A stretch of DNA of 64,000 nt from Methylomusa anaerophila (GTDB lineage Bacteria > Bacillota > Negativicutes > Sporomusales > Sporomusaceae): NCBI RefSeq assembly GCF_003966895.1, contig NZ_AP018449.1, positions 3,179,501-3,243,500 on the forward strand, written 5' to 3'. The stretch's first letter is position 1; each line of letters opens with the position of its first letter. Of the stretch, positions 6,730 through 15,808 are shown piece by piece. The notes beneath the pieces were generated by a model, which did no database searches, was not told where the DNA came from, and saw only the letters and a list, made by a program, of their open reading frames with translations. A program made the translations under genes and the position numbers.

Positions 6730-9700
6730 ATGGCCAACTTCTTTATTAATCGCCCCGTATTTGCCATCGTCTTGTCGGTCCTCATTACGATAATCGGCGG
6801 TATTGCCGCCTTTAACCTGCCGGTGGCCCAGTATCCTCAGATTTCCCCGCCAACGATTGCGGTAAGCACCAATTACTGGGGGGCCAACGCGGAGGTCGTC
6901 AATCAAACGGTCGCCCAGGTGATCGAACAGCAGGTCAACGGTGTAGAAGGAATGATTTCGATGTCTTCCACCAGTTCGGATGCCGGTATGTATTCGCTCA
7001 GTGTCCAGTTTGAATCCGGGAAAGACGCCGATAATGCCGCTGTGCAGACGCAAAACAGAGTAGCGGAGGCGACGGCCGGCTTGCCCGCATCTGTCCAGGC
7101 GGGCGGTGTCACGACCCGGAAGTCTTCCTCAGATATGTCGCTGGTGTTTAGCCTGTGGGCGGACAACGACACGTACAGTCCGAATTTTTTAAAGAACTAT
7201 GGCAGTATTTATCTGGTGGACAATATCAAACGGGTCAAAGGGGTCGGCGAAGTCGTGGAGTTTGGCTCGGACTACAGTATGAGGATCTGGCTGCAGCCGG
7301 AAAAAATGGCCCAGTTGGGGATTTCGGCCAGCGATGTCATTACGGCGATTGAAAAGCAAAATGTGCAGGCGCCGGCCGGCGCCCTCGGCAAGATGCCTGT
7401 CGATGCCGGGCAGGAATTCCAGTACACCGCCAGGGTCAAGGGTCGTCTGAGCGATGTAAAGGATTTTGAAGATATTATCATCCTGGCCCAGGCCGATGGC
7501 TCTTCCGTTCGGTTAAAAGATGTGGCCAGACTGGAGTTAGGCAGCCGTGATTATACCTATGAAAGCCTGACTAACGGACACCCCGCGACTATGCTGGCCG
7601 TGAAGCTGACCAGCGACGCCAATGCAATGGAGACGATAACCAACGTTAAAAAGGTTATCGAAGAGGCGGAAAAAAGCTTTCCGGAAGGCATGCATTATCA
7701 AATTGTCATCGATACAACCCAATTTGTCCGCGAATCGATGACTGAGGTGATGAAAACATTTACCGAAGCGTTGCTGCTGGTCGTGGTTGTCGTCTTTCTG
7801 TTCTTACAGAGCTGGCGGGCTACGCTAATCCCCGTACTGGCCATACCAGTATCGCTGATCGGCACGTTTGGGGCCTTTATCATCCTGGGCTTTACCATCA
7901 ATACACTGACTTTGTTCGCCATGGTGCTGGCCATCGGCCTGGTTGTCGATGACGCCATTGTTGTCATTGAGGCGGTTGAATACCACATGCGCTACTCGGG
8001 GCTGACGCCGCTGGCAGCAACGCGGCGGGCGATGAACGAGGTTTCGGGACCGGTTGTGGCCATTGCCTTCGTGCTGGCGGCCGTGTTTATTCCGGTGGCC
8101 TTCTTTGGCGGCATGATGGGAGTACTCTACAAGCAATTCGCCCTGACCATCGCCGTATCCATGGCGTTGTCGGCGGTGGTGGCGCTGTCCTTGACACCGG
8201 CACTCTGTACACTGATCCTAAAACCACATAATCCCAATACACATGATGGGGCTCTTGGCCGTTTTTTTTCCTCCTTTAATGCCTGGTTCGAACAGCAAAC
8301 CGAAGGCTATGGCAGGCAGTTGAAAAAAATTATCGCGAGATCCCGCCTGTGCATGGCGCTGTTGGCCGTTGTCGTGATTTTGCTGGGCGGATTGTATCAG
8401 CTCGTGCCTTCTTCCTTTGTGCCGCAGGAAGATCAAGGCTATTATATGGCTTCGGTTTCTTTGCCGGACGCGGCCAGTTTAAATCGCACCGGCAAAACGG
8501 TACAGAGTTTTTCAGCAACGCTGAAAACTCAGCCCGGGGTTGCCGACGTCTTGGCAGTGACGGGCATGGACATCGTAGGGGGTGGCGCCAAATCGAATGC
8601 AGGAACGATGTTTATTGGCCTGGCCCCTTGGTCGGAACGCAACACGCCGGAACTGCAGATCAATACGAACATTAGGCAGACATTTATGCTCGGTGCCAAG
8701 CTGCCGGAAGGAACGGTGATTGCTTTCAACCCTCCGGCGCTGCCTGGTTTAGGGATGGTAGGCGGATTTACCATGATGCTGCAGAACCTCAACGGTGACT
8801 CATTGGCGAAGTTGGATGACATCTCCCGGCAGTTCATTGCTGCGGCCCAGCAGCGTCCGGAAATCGGTTCCATTACCTCGAATTTCAAAGCGGACACGCC
8901 GGGCTATGAATTTGACGTTGATCGGCAAAAGGCTGAGAAAATGGGCGTTTCGGTCGATGATATATTTATGGCTTTACAGGTGTTTCTCGGCGGTACGGAG
9001 GTCAATGATTTCAATAAATTTGGCCGCATCTACAAGGTAGTTGTCCAGGCGGAAACGCCCTTTCGCAGTGATATCGACGCGATGCGGCACTTGTATGTGA
9101 AAAGTAGTGCCAATAACACCATGGTGCCGCTGAATACGTTGATACAACCCCGAAAAGTAAGCGCTCCATCCACTATTAGCCGGTTTAACGGCGTCCAGGC
9201 CGTCCAATTGAGCGGCAGCCCGGCGGCAGGCTACAGTTCGGGTCAGGCCCTGGCAGCGCTGGAGGAAGTGGCGGCGCAAATCCTCCCCAGCGGCTATGGC
9301 TACGAATGGTCCGGCCAAAGCCGGGAGGAAAAGGAATCCGGTAACCGGGCGCCGCTAGTTTTCGGCTTGGCTATTGTGTTTGTATTTTTGTGCCTGGCTG
9401 CATTATATGAAAGCTGGAGTGTGCCGTTCGCGGTGCTGCTTGGCGTTCCGCTGGGATTGTTCGGTGCGTTTCTGTTTCAGTATGCGCGCAATCTGGAGAA
9501 CAGCGTTTATATGCAGATCGGTCTGGTGATGTTAATCGGTCTGGCAGCAAAAAACGCCATCCTTATCGTCGAGTTCGCCAAGGTCAGGGTGGACAAAGGC
9601 ATGGAGCCGGTCCAGGCGGCCATTGAAGCGGCCAAGGTTCGCTTACGGCCGATTATCATGACCTCCCTGGCGTTTATTATCGGCTGCGTGCCGCTGATGC

Positions 9701-9900
9701 TGGCCGGCGGCGCCGGAGCCGGCGCCCGGAATGCGATGGGAACGGCAGTAGTGGGTGGTATGCTGGTAGCAACTGTCCTGGGGATATTTTTGATTCCCGT
9801 CTTTTTTGTGGTTGTTGAGAAGGTAACCGAGAAGCTTAAAGTATTGAGCAATAAGGAAGCTCGCCGTACCGAAGCGACTTCGAAAATCATAATCAAATAA
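6730..9900 (+). CDS. RND multidrug efflux pump (AcrB/MexB, HAE-1 family)
   Basis: 1056 residues, full length for an HAE-1 proton-driven drug exporter with 12 membrane helices and two large periplasmic loops. The N-terminus MANFFINRPVFAIVLSVLI is the family signature. The proton-relay Asp pair lies in GLVVDDAIVVIEAVEYHMR (about 405-408) and the relay Lys in GLAAKNAILIVEFA (about 940). A GGGGGG-rich site precedes the ATG. No TolC-type channel gene follows, so the outer-membrane component must be encoded elsewhere. Substrates cannot be told from sequence. Its presence is strong evidence for a diderm host. Confidence 0.96.
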   Translation: MANFFINRPVFAIVLSVLITIIGGIAAFNLPVAQYPQISPPTIAVSTNYWGANAEVVNQTVAQVIEQQVNGVEGMISMSSTSSDAGMYSLSVQFESGKDADNAAVQTQNRVAEATAGLPASVQAGGVTTRKSSSDMSLVFSLWADNDTYSPNFLKNYGSIYLVDNIKRVKGVGEVVEFGSDYSMRIWLQPEKMAQLGISASDVITAIEKQNVQAPAGALGKMPVDAGQEFQYTARVKGRLSDVKDFEDIIILAQADGSSVRLKDVARLELGSRDYTYESLTNGHPATMLAVKLTSDANAMETITNVKKVIEEAEKSFPEGMHYQIVIDTTQFVRESMTEVMKTFTEALLLVVVVVFLFLQSWRATLIPVLAIPVSLIGTFGAFIILGFTINTLTLFAMVLAIGLVVDDAIVVIEAVEYHMRYSGLTPLAATRRAMNEVSGPVVAIAFVLAAVFIPVAFFGGMMGVLYKQFALTIAVSMALSAVVALSLTPALCTLILKPHNPNTHDGALGRFFSSFNAWFEQQTEGYGRQLKKIIARSRLCMALLAVVVILLGGLYQLVPSSFVPQEDQGYYMASVSLPDAASLNRTGKTVQSFSATLKTQPGVADVLAVTGMDIVGGGAKSNAGTMFIGLAPWSERNTPELQINTNIRQTFMLGAKLPEGTVIAFNPPALPGLGMVGGFTMMLQNLNGDSLAKLDDISRQFIAAAQQRPEIGSITSNFKADTPGYEFDVDRQKAEKMGVSVDDIFMALQVFLGGTEVNDFNKFGRIYKVVVQAETPFRSDIDAMRHLYVKSSANNTMVPLNTLIQPRKVSAPSTISRFNGVQAVQLSGSPAAGYSSGQALAALEEVAAQILPSGYGYEWSGQSREEKESGNRAPLVFGLAIVFVFLCLAALYESWSVPFAVLLGVPLGLFGAFLFQYARNLENSVYMQIGLVMLIGLAAKNAILIVEFAKVRVDKGMEPVQAAIEAAKVRLRPIIMTSLAFIIGCVPLMLAGGAGAGARNAMGTAVVGGMLVATVLGIFLIPVFFVVVEKVTEKLKVLSNKEARRTEATSKIIIK

Positions 9901-10222
9901 TGTATGCGTTATTAATTTCCGCTATAAATAAGCTGTTCGGCGGGTGCTTGGCTATGTGATCTAGTAGGCGCAGAATGGGATTTTGACGGTTCGGGACATT
10001 TTTGTCGACCAAAGTAATTTTTGTTGCATTAAAGGCAGACAGTTTCAGAAGAGTACCCATCCAGGCATCGCATAGCTGTACAAAACCGCGAAAATATTTC
10101 ATGATATTTCGTATTGCTTCACAAAGAGACGGTGAGTTCATGACGCAAAGTTTTAGCATAACAATCAATGGTGATACTGCTAAGTCTAAGCGCTCAACTT
10201 CAGATACTATAGGGAATTGCAA
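9893..10222 (-). CDS. Doubtful leftward ORF filling the gap after the pump
   Basis: A 109-codon leftward frame with a TTG start and no clear ribosome site, converging on the pump gene. Its middle (NIMKYFRGFVQLCDAWMGTLLKLSAFNATKITLVDKNVPNR) has normal-looking composition and is more protein-like than the plus-strand frames here. It could be a real small gene or the remnant of one, with an internal ATG near residue 28. No family recognised. Nothing else is visible between 9901 and 10256. Confidence 0.22.
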   Translation of the reverse strand: MQFPIVSEVERLDLAVSPLIVMLKLCVMNSPSLCEAIRNIMKYFRGFVQLCDAWMGTLLKLSAFNATKITLVDKNVPNRQNPILRLLDHIAKHPPNSLFIAEINNAYII

Positions 10223-10256
10223 TGAATAAGATCATAAGCAAGAAAAGGGGGTTTTT

Positions 10257-11018
10257 ATGGGTATTTTAGAGGGAAGAACAGCGCTTGTGGTAGGAGCCAG
10301 TTCCGGTGTAGGGTATGGCTGCGCGTTACGTTTTGCCGAAGAAGGTGCCAATGTCCTGGCTTGTGCAAGACGGTTAGACAGATTAGGGCAATTGGCCAGG
10401 GAAGCAGAAGGTATGTCCGGTAAAATCATGCCAACGACCTGCGATATTGCAAAAGAGGAAGACCTGGACAAAGTTGTGGCAGAAACCATCAAAGAATTTG
10501 GAAAAATAGAAATTCTGGCCTGCATTGCTCAAGGAGGGTTGGAGCATCCTACCCATCTTCTGGAGACAAAACCGGAACTGGCCCTTGAAAGCTATGTAAC
10601 CGGTCCCCTTTATACAATGCTCTTAATGCAAAAGTGCTTTTCTTACATGAAGGAACGTCATTATGGACGTATTATCACCTGCGCCTCGGGCTCTGCCGTC
10701 TCAGGCACACCCGGTTTTGCCGGCTATGCCATGGCTAAGGGCGCTATCATGTCACTTACCCGTTTTGCCGCCAAGGAATGGGGGCAATTTGGCATCACTA
10801 CCAATTGCTTTTTGCCGGTAATTAAATCGGAAGGTTTTGCTCAAAGCCTCCAAGGCCAGGAAGCTGAGGCAATGGTAAAAAAGATAAGCCCAGTGGGCTA
10901 TTTTGGTGATGCCTATAAGGATTGCGGCCCTATTGTTGCTTTTATGGCCAGCGAAGGCTCTCATTACATGAACGGGCAGATGATTGGCATCTGCGGTGGC
11001 ATCCAAATTATTGCTTAA
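10257..11018 (+). CDS. Short-chain dehydrogenase/reductase (SDR)
   Basis: 253-residue classical SDR, NAD(P)-dependent oxidoreductase. The Rossmann glycine motif is GASSGVG (about 13-19). Catalytic residues are the Ser in CASGSAVSG and Tyr-x-x-x-Lys in GYAMAKGA. The usual NNAG motif is replaced by CIAQGG, a departure from FabG-like members that makes the substrate harder to guess. AAAAGGGGG precedes the ATG. It appears monocistronic, with no neighbouring pathway genes. Confidence 0.88.
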   Translation: MGILEGRTALVVGASSGVGYGCALRFAEEGANVLACARRLDRLGQLAREAEGMSGKIMPTTCDIAKEEDLDKVVAETIKEFGKIEILACIAQGGLEHPTHLLETKPELALESYVTGPLYTMLLMQKCFSYMKERHYGRIITCASGSAVSGTPGFAGYAMAKGAIMSLTRFAAKEWGQFGITTNCFLPVIKSEGFAQSLQGQEAEAMVKKISPVGYFGDAYKDCGPIVAFMASEGSHYMNGQMIGICGGIQIIA

Positions 11019-11216
11019 CACAGTGTTACTGTTGGAGGAAAATAAAAAAAGACCAAGGTTAAATACCTTGATCCATATAATATCTCGGGTTTCCGGAGAG
11101 AGTACTACCAGGGATTATAGGGAGGAAGAACTGCAATTGGGTCGAATTTATCAAATGCATGCGAGATGCAGGGCTTTCGATTGAAGCCTTGACTGAGTAT
11201 ATCTTGCTACGTATGA

Positions 11217-11877
11217 TCAAATCTTTCTTACAGAGCTTCGCTGCATCAGCTTTACCGTATAATAAGTCACGCAGACACAGAGCCCCATGATGGCCAGGTA
11301 ATCAACAAAAAAGATCACAAGGGATTGGTCATAGTTCCAGAAATCAAAGGTATAATATAGAATCAGCTTGGCTCCTATTTCTCTGCTAAAGAAAGCATAT
11401 ACTTCATATATCGCAAGCAATACCGCCATAATTTGCAGCGTAAAGGTCCGGTTGCGGCTCGCCGAAGTAATTTTCGCCATCTTTCGCACCGCATCTATAA
11501 TGAAACCCCAGTGCATTCCAAGATGCACTGACGTGAGGATAAAGCCCCAATATACGGACAGCATATGCAGCTTACGAGCGGATAAGCCGCCGTTGAGGTC
11601 CATAAAGGCAAACACAGTGCGGGAAAGCGTTACGCCGTTTATTAGCAGTGCCAGCATCGTGATAAGAAGGAGTAGATTGACTGCGCTATGAAAAATATGA
11701 AATGTATTGTATATTGTACCTTCCTTGCAGCAGCGTCTTATACCATCCCCAATTCAAAATATTGCGGATGATAAATAGTACAAACAAGGTAACGCCCAAT
11801 AGCTCATGAATTGTGGTCCCGGTTAGGCGGAAACAGAGATAAAGTAAGGGGCGGCAGGTATCAATAAGTAGATGCAA
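11217..11877 (-). pseudogene. DUF4405-like membrane protein, frameshifted
   Basis: Two leftward frames make one protein. The first (11877-11686) gives MHLLIDTCRPLLYLCFRLTG, an amphipathic helix then HELLGVTLFVLFIIRNILNWGWY. The second gives FHIFHSAVNLLLLITMLALLINGVTLSR and KLHMLSVYWGFILTSVHLGMHWG, with cytochrome-b561-like histidines on four helices, as in DUF4405 proteins. The frame breaks near 11690-11715 in an AATATACAATACAT stretch, consistent with a small indel. It could be a real inactivation or a sequencing error. The 5' end overlaps the divergent gene start by 6 nt. Confidence 0.7.
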
Positions 11878-12696
11878 ACATTGTTGAATGTATTGATTAT
11901 GAGTATAACAGAGATGATTTATTTATTAGGAATATTAATAGCAGTAGGTTTTTTACTGGGTTGGATTGAATCTGTTTCAAACCGATGGGCATATCAAGCC
12001 TTCGGTAAACCGGGTATAATGTTAACCGCATGTATAGGAACACCAGTGCATGAAGTCGGCCATGCCCTGATGTGTTTAATATTTGGGCATAAGATTATCT
12101 CGATAAAACTCTTTGATATCAATCCAAAGAATTCAACCCTGGGATATGTAAAGCATAGTTATAATAAGCATAATCTATATCAAGTAATTGGAAATTTTTT
12201 TATAAGCCTGGGGCCGATATTTAGTGGAACAGCAGCTATATTATTTTTTATGTGTATACTGGAGCCTGATACCTTCCAAGCATTGCGGCAGCACATAATA
12301 TCAGCACCTGTAAATAGTAATGATCTGGTAAACTTTATAAAATGGTCGGGTCGCTCCATAATGATAGTGTATAGAGGAATATTTAACAGCGGAAGCATTG
12401 GTTCTCCAAGTTTTTGGATATTTTTATGGTTGGCAATATGTACAGCATCACATATTGCATTAAGCAGGGAAGATATAAAGAGTGCTATATCGGGGCTGGC
12501 AGTTACTTTATTTGTGGTTGTCCTATTTAATTTCGGTGCAGTATTATGTGGATTTGGGACATTAAAATATGTGTTGATAGTTGCCAAGTATAATATATAT
12601 CTGGTATCTGTATTATCTGTAGCGGTAACATTTTCCCTGGTAACAGCCTTAATAATGGGAATACTTTACAAGATTAGGAGATTAATTACGGGTTGA
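11872..12696 (+). CDS. Membrane protein with HExxH motif (M50-like)
   Basis: 274 residues with about seven hydrophobic segments. HEVGHALMC at residues 60-66 is an HExxH zinc-binding motif within a membrane-embedded helix, placed as in site-2-type (M50) proteases. I see no convincing NxDPG partner motif; a later Asn-Pro (DINPKNS) sits about 24 residues on, so activity is uncertain. No clear AGGAGG site upstream. AT-rich compared with the SDR gene, possibly acquired. Confidence 0.6.
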   Translation: MQTLLNVLIMSITEMIYLLGILIAVGFLLGWIESVSNRWAYQAFGKPGIMLTACIGTPVHEVGHALMCLIFGHKIISIKLFDINPKNSTLGYVKHSYNKHNLYQVIGNFFISLGPIFSGTAAILFFMCILEPDTFQALRQHIISAPVNSNDLVNFIKWSGRSIMIVYRGIFNSGSIGSPSFWIFLWLAICTASHIALSREDIKSAISGLAVTLFVVVLFNFGAVLCGFGTLKYVLIVAKYNIYLVSVLSVAVTFSLVTALIMGILYKIRRLITG

Positions 12697-12836
12697 TTCA
12701 TTAAAATATTATTTCATCGATTTACATATAGCACAGAAAGCCGAACATGTCTTACTCATAATCTACCTAGTTAGTAGACTTATGGGTAGTTTCTCTCTTA
12801 AATTTATCATAGCGATAAAATAAAGACAATTTAAAG

Positions 12837-13001
12837 CTAGTACTCTGCGTCACTTAAATCATTAGATAAGGTTGCAAGGATTTTTTTGTCCTGCGAGGCG
12901 GAGGAGCCGCGCATATCGGACATATGTAAGGAGACGACAACGAAGCAGGACGAAAAAAGACTGCAAGATTATCCATGTATTTAGGTGACGCAGAGTACTA
13001 G
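12837..13001. repeat. 165-bp imperfect inverted-repeat element
   Basis: Outer arms are a perfect 17-bp inverted repeat (CTAGTACTCTGCGTCAC and its complement). Inner arms pair too: TTGCAAGGATTTTTTTGTCC against GGACGAAAAAAGACTGCAAG (one side reversed, minor mismatches). The 45-bp centre is GC-rich (GAGGCGGAGGAGCCGCGC). It resembles a non-autonomous MITE- or REP-type element. It is the only copy in the window and fills the gap between two genes. Confidence 0.7.
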
Positions 13002-13061
13002 AGTCTCTAATTGGGATAACTAACCTGTCCCCTTTTCCCTTCAGTTAATCGTGATAACGTT

Positions 13062-13988
13062 TCAGCAGTAGACATAACGCCTGCCGCCCCAGTATTCTTC
13101 GTGGTAGTGACCAATATCAAAGCGACTCTCTTGTATTGCGGATCTACTTTGTGGAGCATGAATCATTATGCCGTTTCCCACACACATGCCTACATGGTGA
13201 ATGTTGCCTTTGCCTCCTTCACTCGCAAAAAAAACGAGATCACCGGGCAGAAGATTATTTTCCTCAATCGGAATACCTTCTTGTGATTGCTGTTTAGAGT
13301 TGCGGTAAAGGGATATGCCTTGGGACTGATATAGGCGAAAGGTATACCCAGAGCAATCAAACCCATAACAGGAAGTGCCGCCCCATAAATAGCGCAGCCC
13401 TAAAAATTGCCTGGCTTGTGCCACAATACATTCTCTAGAAAAGAAAAGCTCAGAGACTTTTTTTGTTTCTAATCGAGAGACATGACCTGTGCCGCCGTCT
13501 GGTAGGCGAACTTTAAAAACAGATTTCTCTTCTAAAAGGATGGGCAGTCGGACTTGGAAACTGAGTTCGTTAATGGGCTGGGTCCAACAGGTTGTATCCC
13601 AAAATAACGCTGCCTTTGGTATAGATACTACAGCCTGCGGTAAACAGGATTGCTCTACGAGATAATCACTATTATAGCTGATTTGGTTTTCCGGCACCCA
13701 GCCGGCTTGACCCCATTTGTTATCTTTGGTGCGTTGGGCCATTGCGGCTACTTGCAGCCAGTTGTTTTGTCCATCTAGTATTGTGACTCTTTCGCCGTAT
13801 ATTGCCATGGTATTTACTTTATTAACTAGCCACAGTCTTTGTTGTACATCCAAGCTTTGTGACCATGACGTAGGATTGACAGCCGCAGCTAAGCTGATCT
13901 TTCGATATTGAGCATCTGGATTAGACCAAAAGATAGCCAACGGTACATTGATGGCACCAGAGACCATCTGCCTTGCATGTTGTTCCAT
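13062..13988 (-). CDS. NlpC/P60 peptidoglycan endopeptidase with SH3-like domains
   Basis: 308 residues. Two SH3-type domains (about 30-105 and 115-175) precede an NlpC/P60 domain (about 185-308). Catalytic Cys212 is in YGFDCSGYTFRLYQ, His265 in HHVGMCVG, and a third polar residue, His277, in IMIHAPQ. The layout matches YkfC-type gamma-D-glutamyl-L-diamino-acid endopeptidases, which cleave murein peptides. No signal peptide is visible, so it probably acts on recycled peptides in the cytoplasm. Single gene, leftward. Confidence 0.88.
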   Translation of the reverse strand: MEQHARQMVSGAINVPLAIFWSNPDAQYRKISLAAAVNPTSWSQSLDVQQRLWLVNKVNTMAIYGERVTILDGQNNWLQVAAMAQRTKDNKWGQAGWVPENQISYNSDYLVEQSCLPQAVVSIPKAALFWDTTCWTQPINELSFQVRLPILLEEKSVFKVRLPDGGTGHVSRLETKKVSELFFSRECIVAQARQFLGLRYLWGGTSCYGFDCSGYTFRLYQSQGISLYRNSKQQSQEGIPIEENNLLPGDLVFFASEGGKGNIHHVGMCVGNGIMIHAPQSRSAIQESRFDIGHYHEEYWGGRRYVYC

Positions 13989-14235
13989 CTTGTCACTTTC
14001 CTTTGATATTGTATTGAATTAGTCTATAGGACCGCATACGAATCTTCCTATTTAATTCGCATTTATATAGACTATATTACATAATATGCATACTCTTCGT
14101 GAAAGGACATTCGAGGCTTCGTAGAGTATTTAACTAGAAATTTGCTGCACCATATGCATATTACCATATAGAAATGTCGTCAAAAAAACTTCTAAACTTC
14201 TAAAATAATAGAGCAAATGGCGGCTGGTGTAGAGC

Positions 14236-14361
14236 AACACGGATAATGTTGCCGCAACCTCAAATGAGGCGGCAAATGCGGCTAAGGAAGGAAGCCAGCC
14301 AGGCTATTGAGACGGCTAATAGACAGATGAAAAACATTGAAAAAACTATGGAGAATTCTGT
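14236..14361 (+). pseudogene. Methyl-accepting chemotaxis protein fragment
   Basis: TDNVAATSNEAANAAKEGSQ then, after a frame shift in an AGCCAGCC duplication, SQAIETANRQMKNIEKTMENS. This is the coiled-coil signalling region of an MCP. Both ends are missing and it runs into an IS4-like fragment, so it is a remnant. Confidence 0.6.
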
Positions 14362-14379
14362 ATATGTAGTGAGCCAATT

Positions 14380-14529
14380 TGGAACGGTTTTCATATTTAT
14401 GCGGTAGACGCAAGTACTATACAAATCCCGGACTCTATAGAAAATGTTGAAAGCTTTGGAGGAAACCCCAATAAAACAGGAAAATTGTCACCACTTGCTT
14501 CTGTTGCTGTCCTCTATGATGTTATATGA
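14380..14529 (+). pseudogene. IS4-family transposase internal fragment
   Basis: About 49 codons reading WNGFHIYAVDASTIQIPDS, ENVESFGGNPNKTGKLSPLA, SVAVLYDVI then stop. The Asp in AVDASTIQIPD matches the first catalytic Asp region of IS4-type transposases (DGSTIQIPD...). Both ends are gone and no inverted repeats are visible. Confidence 0.6.
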
Positions 14530-14586
14530 CATACTGGTAGATGGTCAGCTTTGATTTTAGATAGCTGATTTATTATAAGCATACCC

Positions 14587-14615
14587 TTGACTTACCACAA
14601 CATACCAATTAAAAT
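14587..14615 (+). promoter_or_regulatory. Promoter of DUF255 fragment, copy A1
   Basis: TTGACT, 17-nt spacer, TAAAAT. The same promoter with the same spacing is present at 48540-48568 (copy A4), so it belongs to the repeated unit. Confidence 0.7.
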
Positions 14616-14881
14616 AACATCTAATTAATAATTACTATCCGCTATTTGATGTATGTAAAATCAATCGCAAGCAAATTCTAAATGGTAGCTATGAAAACGA
14701 GGTGAAGCGAATGTCTGAGAAGCACGTTAACTACCTGGCGAATGAGAAGAGTCTGTACTTATTACAGCACGCGCAAATTCGATAGATTGGTATCCGTGGG
14801 GCGAAGAAGCGTTTGCTAAAGCGAGAGAAGAAGATAAGCCGATATTTTTTAGTTGTGGCTATAGTACATGCCAGTGGTGCC
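14616..14881 (+). pseudogene. DUF255 thioredoxin-like gene, 5' fragment (repeat copy A1)
   Basis: Leader plus first ~60 codons of a DUF255 (YyaL/spermatogenesis-associated-20 type) gene, ending at its Cys-x-x-Cys region (ATGCCAGTGGTGCCA). The start [20 protein letters not shown] is followed by a one-base loss that breaks the frame. The leader shares GTATGTAAAAT and GCTATGAAAACGAGGTGAAG with copies A3 and A4. The core GGTGCC is at 14876-14881. This is the most decayed copy, and unlike the others no terminator follows it. Confidence 0.75.
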
Positions 14882-15022
14882 ATGTACACATTAGAGTAAA
14901 AGTTTTTATCTGCACAATAGCATAAGAATGGTACCAGACTGAATTAAACATTATTAAGAGAAAAAAGTTGTGTAAGGAGATTGACGAATTTATTTTTTTG
15001 TAGTAAATTTAATTCAAAATAG

Positions 15023-15038
15023 GAATGAATATTCATTC
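15023..15038. promoter_or_regulatory. TetR operator palindrome
   Basis: GAATGAATATTCATTC, a perfect 16-bp palindrome 33 nt before the TetR-type gene. A near copy lies at 15671-15686 just past it. Paired sites flanking a TetR gene suggest autoregulation. Confidence 0.6.
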
Positions 15039-15070
15039 GATAATTGCTAACTTTTATGTCGGAGGCTATT

Positions 15071-15642
15071 ATGCAGGATAAACCACAGGATAAAAAATCA
15101 GCTGCGCTTCGGGCAACTCTTGCGCTTATATCCGAGCAAGGATTTCAGGGTACTCCTATGTCACAAATTGCTCAGAGAGCCAATATCGGAGTAGGTACAA
15201 TTTACCGCTATTTTTCTAGTAAAGAAGATTTGATAAATGCACTGTATATTGATGTCAAAGCTCGTCTAGTCCAGTATACCCTACGAAATTACGTAGAGGG
15301 TATGCCTGCTCGTGAGAGCTTTTTATTGATATTGCGTAATATTGTTGATTACTTTATTGAAAAACCGGTAGAATTACTTTTTATGGAGCAATATGCAAAC
15401 TCTCCGCTTATCACCACTGCCACCCATGAGGAAGGCTTGCGAATGTTTGAACCAGTCAATAACTTATTAAGCGCGCCAGAGAAGAACAACTGCTAAAAGA
15501 ACTGCCGATGGAAATATTGAATACGCTTGCTTTTGGAGCGATGATATCTCTCGCTAAACTTTGTTTGTCTGGTGAGGTTAAATTTGATAGTACTATTCTC
15601 AATGCGGGATTGGATGCTATATGGGATGCAATCAAACGGTAA
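15071..15642 (+). pseudogene. TetR/AcrR regulator, frameshifted near the C-terminus
   Basis: N-terminal TetR helix-turn-helix is intact: MSQIAQRANIGVGTIYRYFSSKEDLINAL. CGGAGG sits just before ATG 15071. The ligand domain runs to FEPVNNLL, then the frame shifts near 15470; the other frame continues KRAREEQLLKELPMEILNTL to AIKR and a stop at 15642. Joined, the protein has about 190 residues, normal for the family. DNA binding may survive but dimerisation is probably lost. It likely controlled itself and the adjacent aldo-keto reductase through the two palindromes. Confidence 0.75.
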
Positions 15643-15660
15643 ATCCCGTATCTCTTTTTT

Positions 15661-15696
15661 TAAAGCACAGGAATGAATATTCATTTCTGTGCTTTA
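15661..15696. promoter_or_regulatory. 36-bp palindrome containing second TetR operator
   Basis: TAAAGCACAG-GAATGAAT / ATTCATTT-CTGTGCTTTA, arms matching at 17 of 18 positions, with the operator copy at its centre. It lies between the TetR gene and the aldo-keto reductase. No T-run follows on the plus strand, so operator use is more likely than termination. Confidence 0.5.
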
Positions 15697-15808
15697 GCAG
15701 AACCTAGAAGTATAAACATAAAAAGATTAGAACAGCAATGGCGGATTTACAGAAAGTGCTAGATATGAAACTCAAAAAATTAAAATAAAAGAAAAAATGG
15801 AGGTAAGT

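Noticed and set aside
5827..7053. 408-codon leftward ORF across the pump operon
   Set aside because: Antisense shadow of the well-supported MFP and RND genes; no ribosome site or domain.
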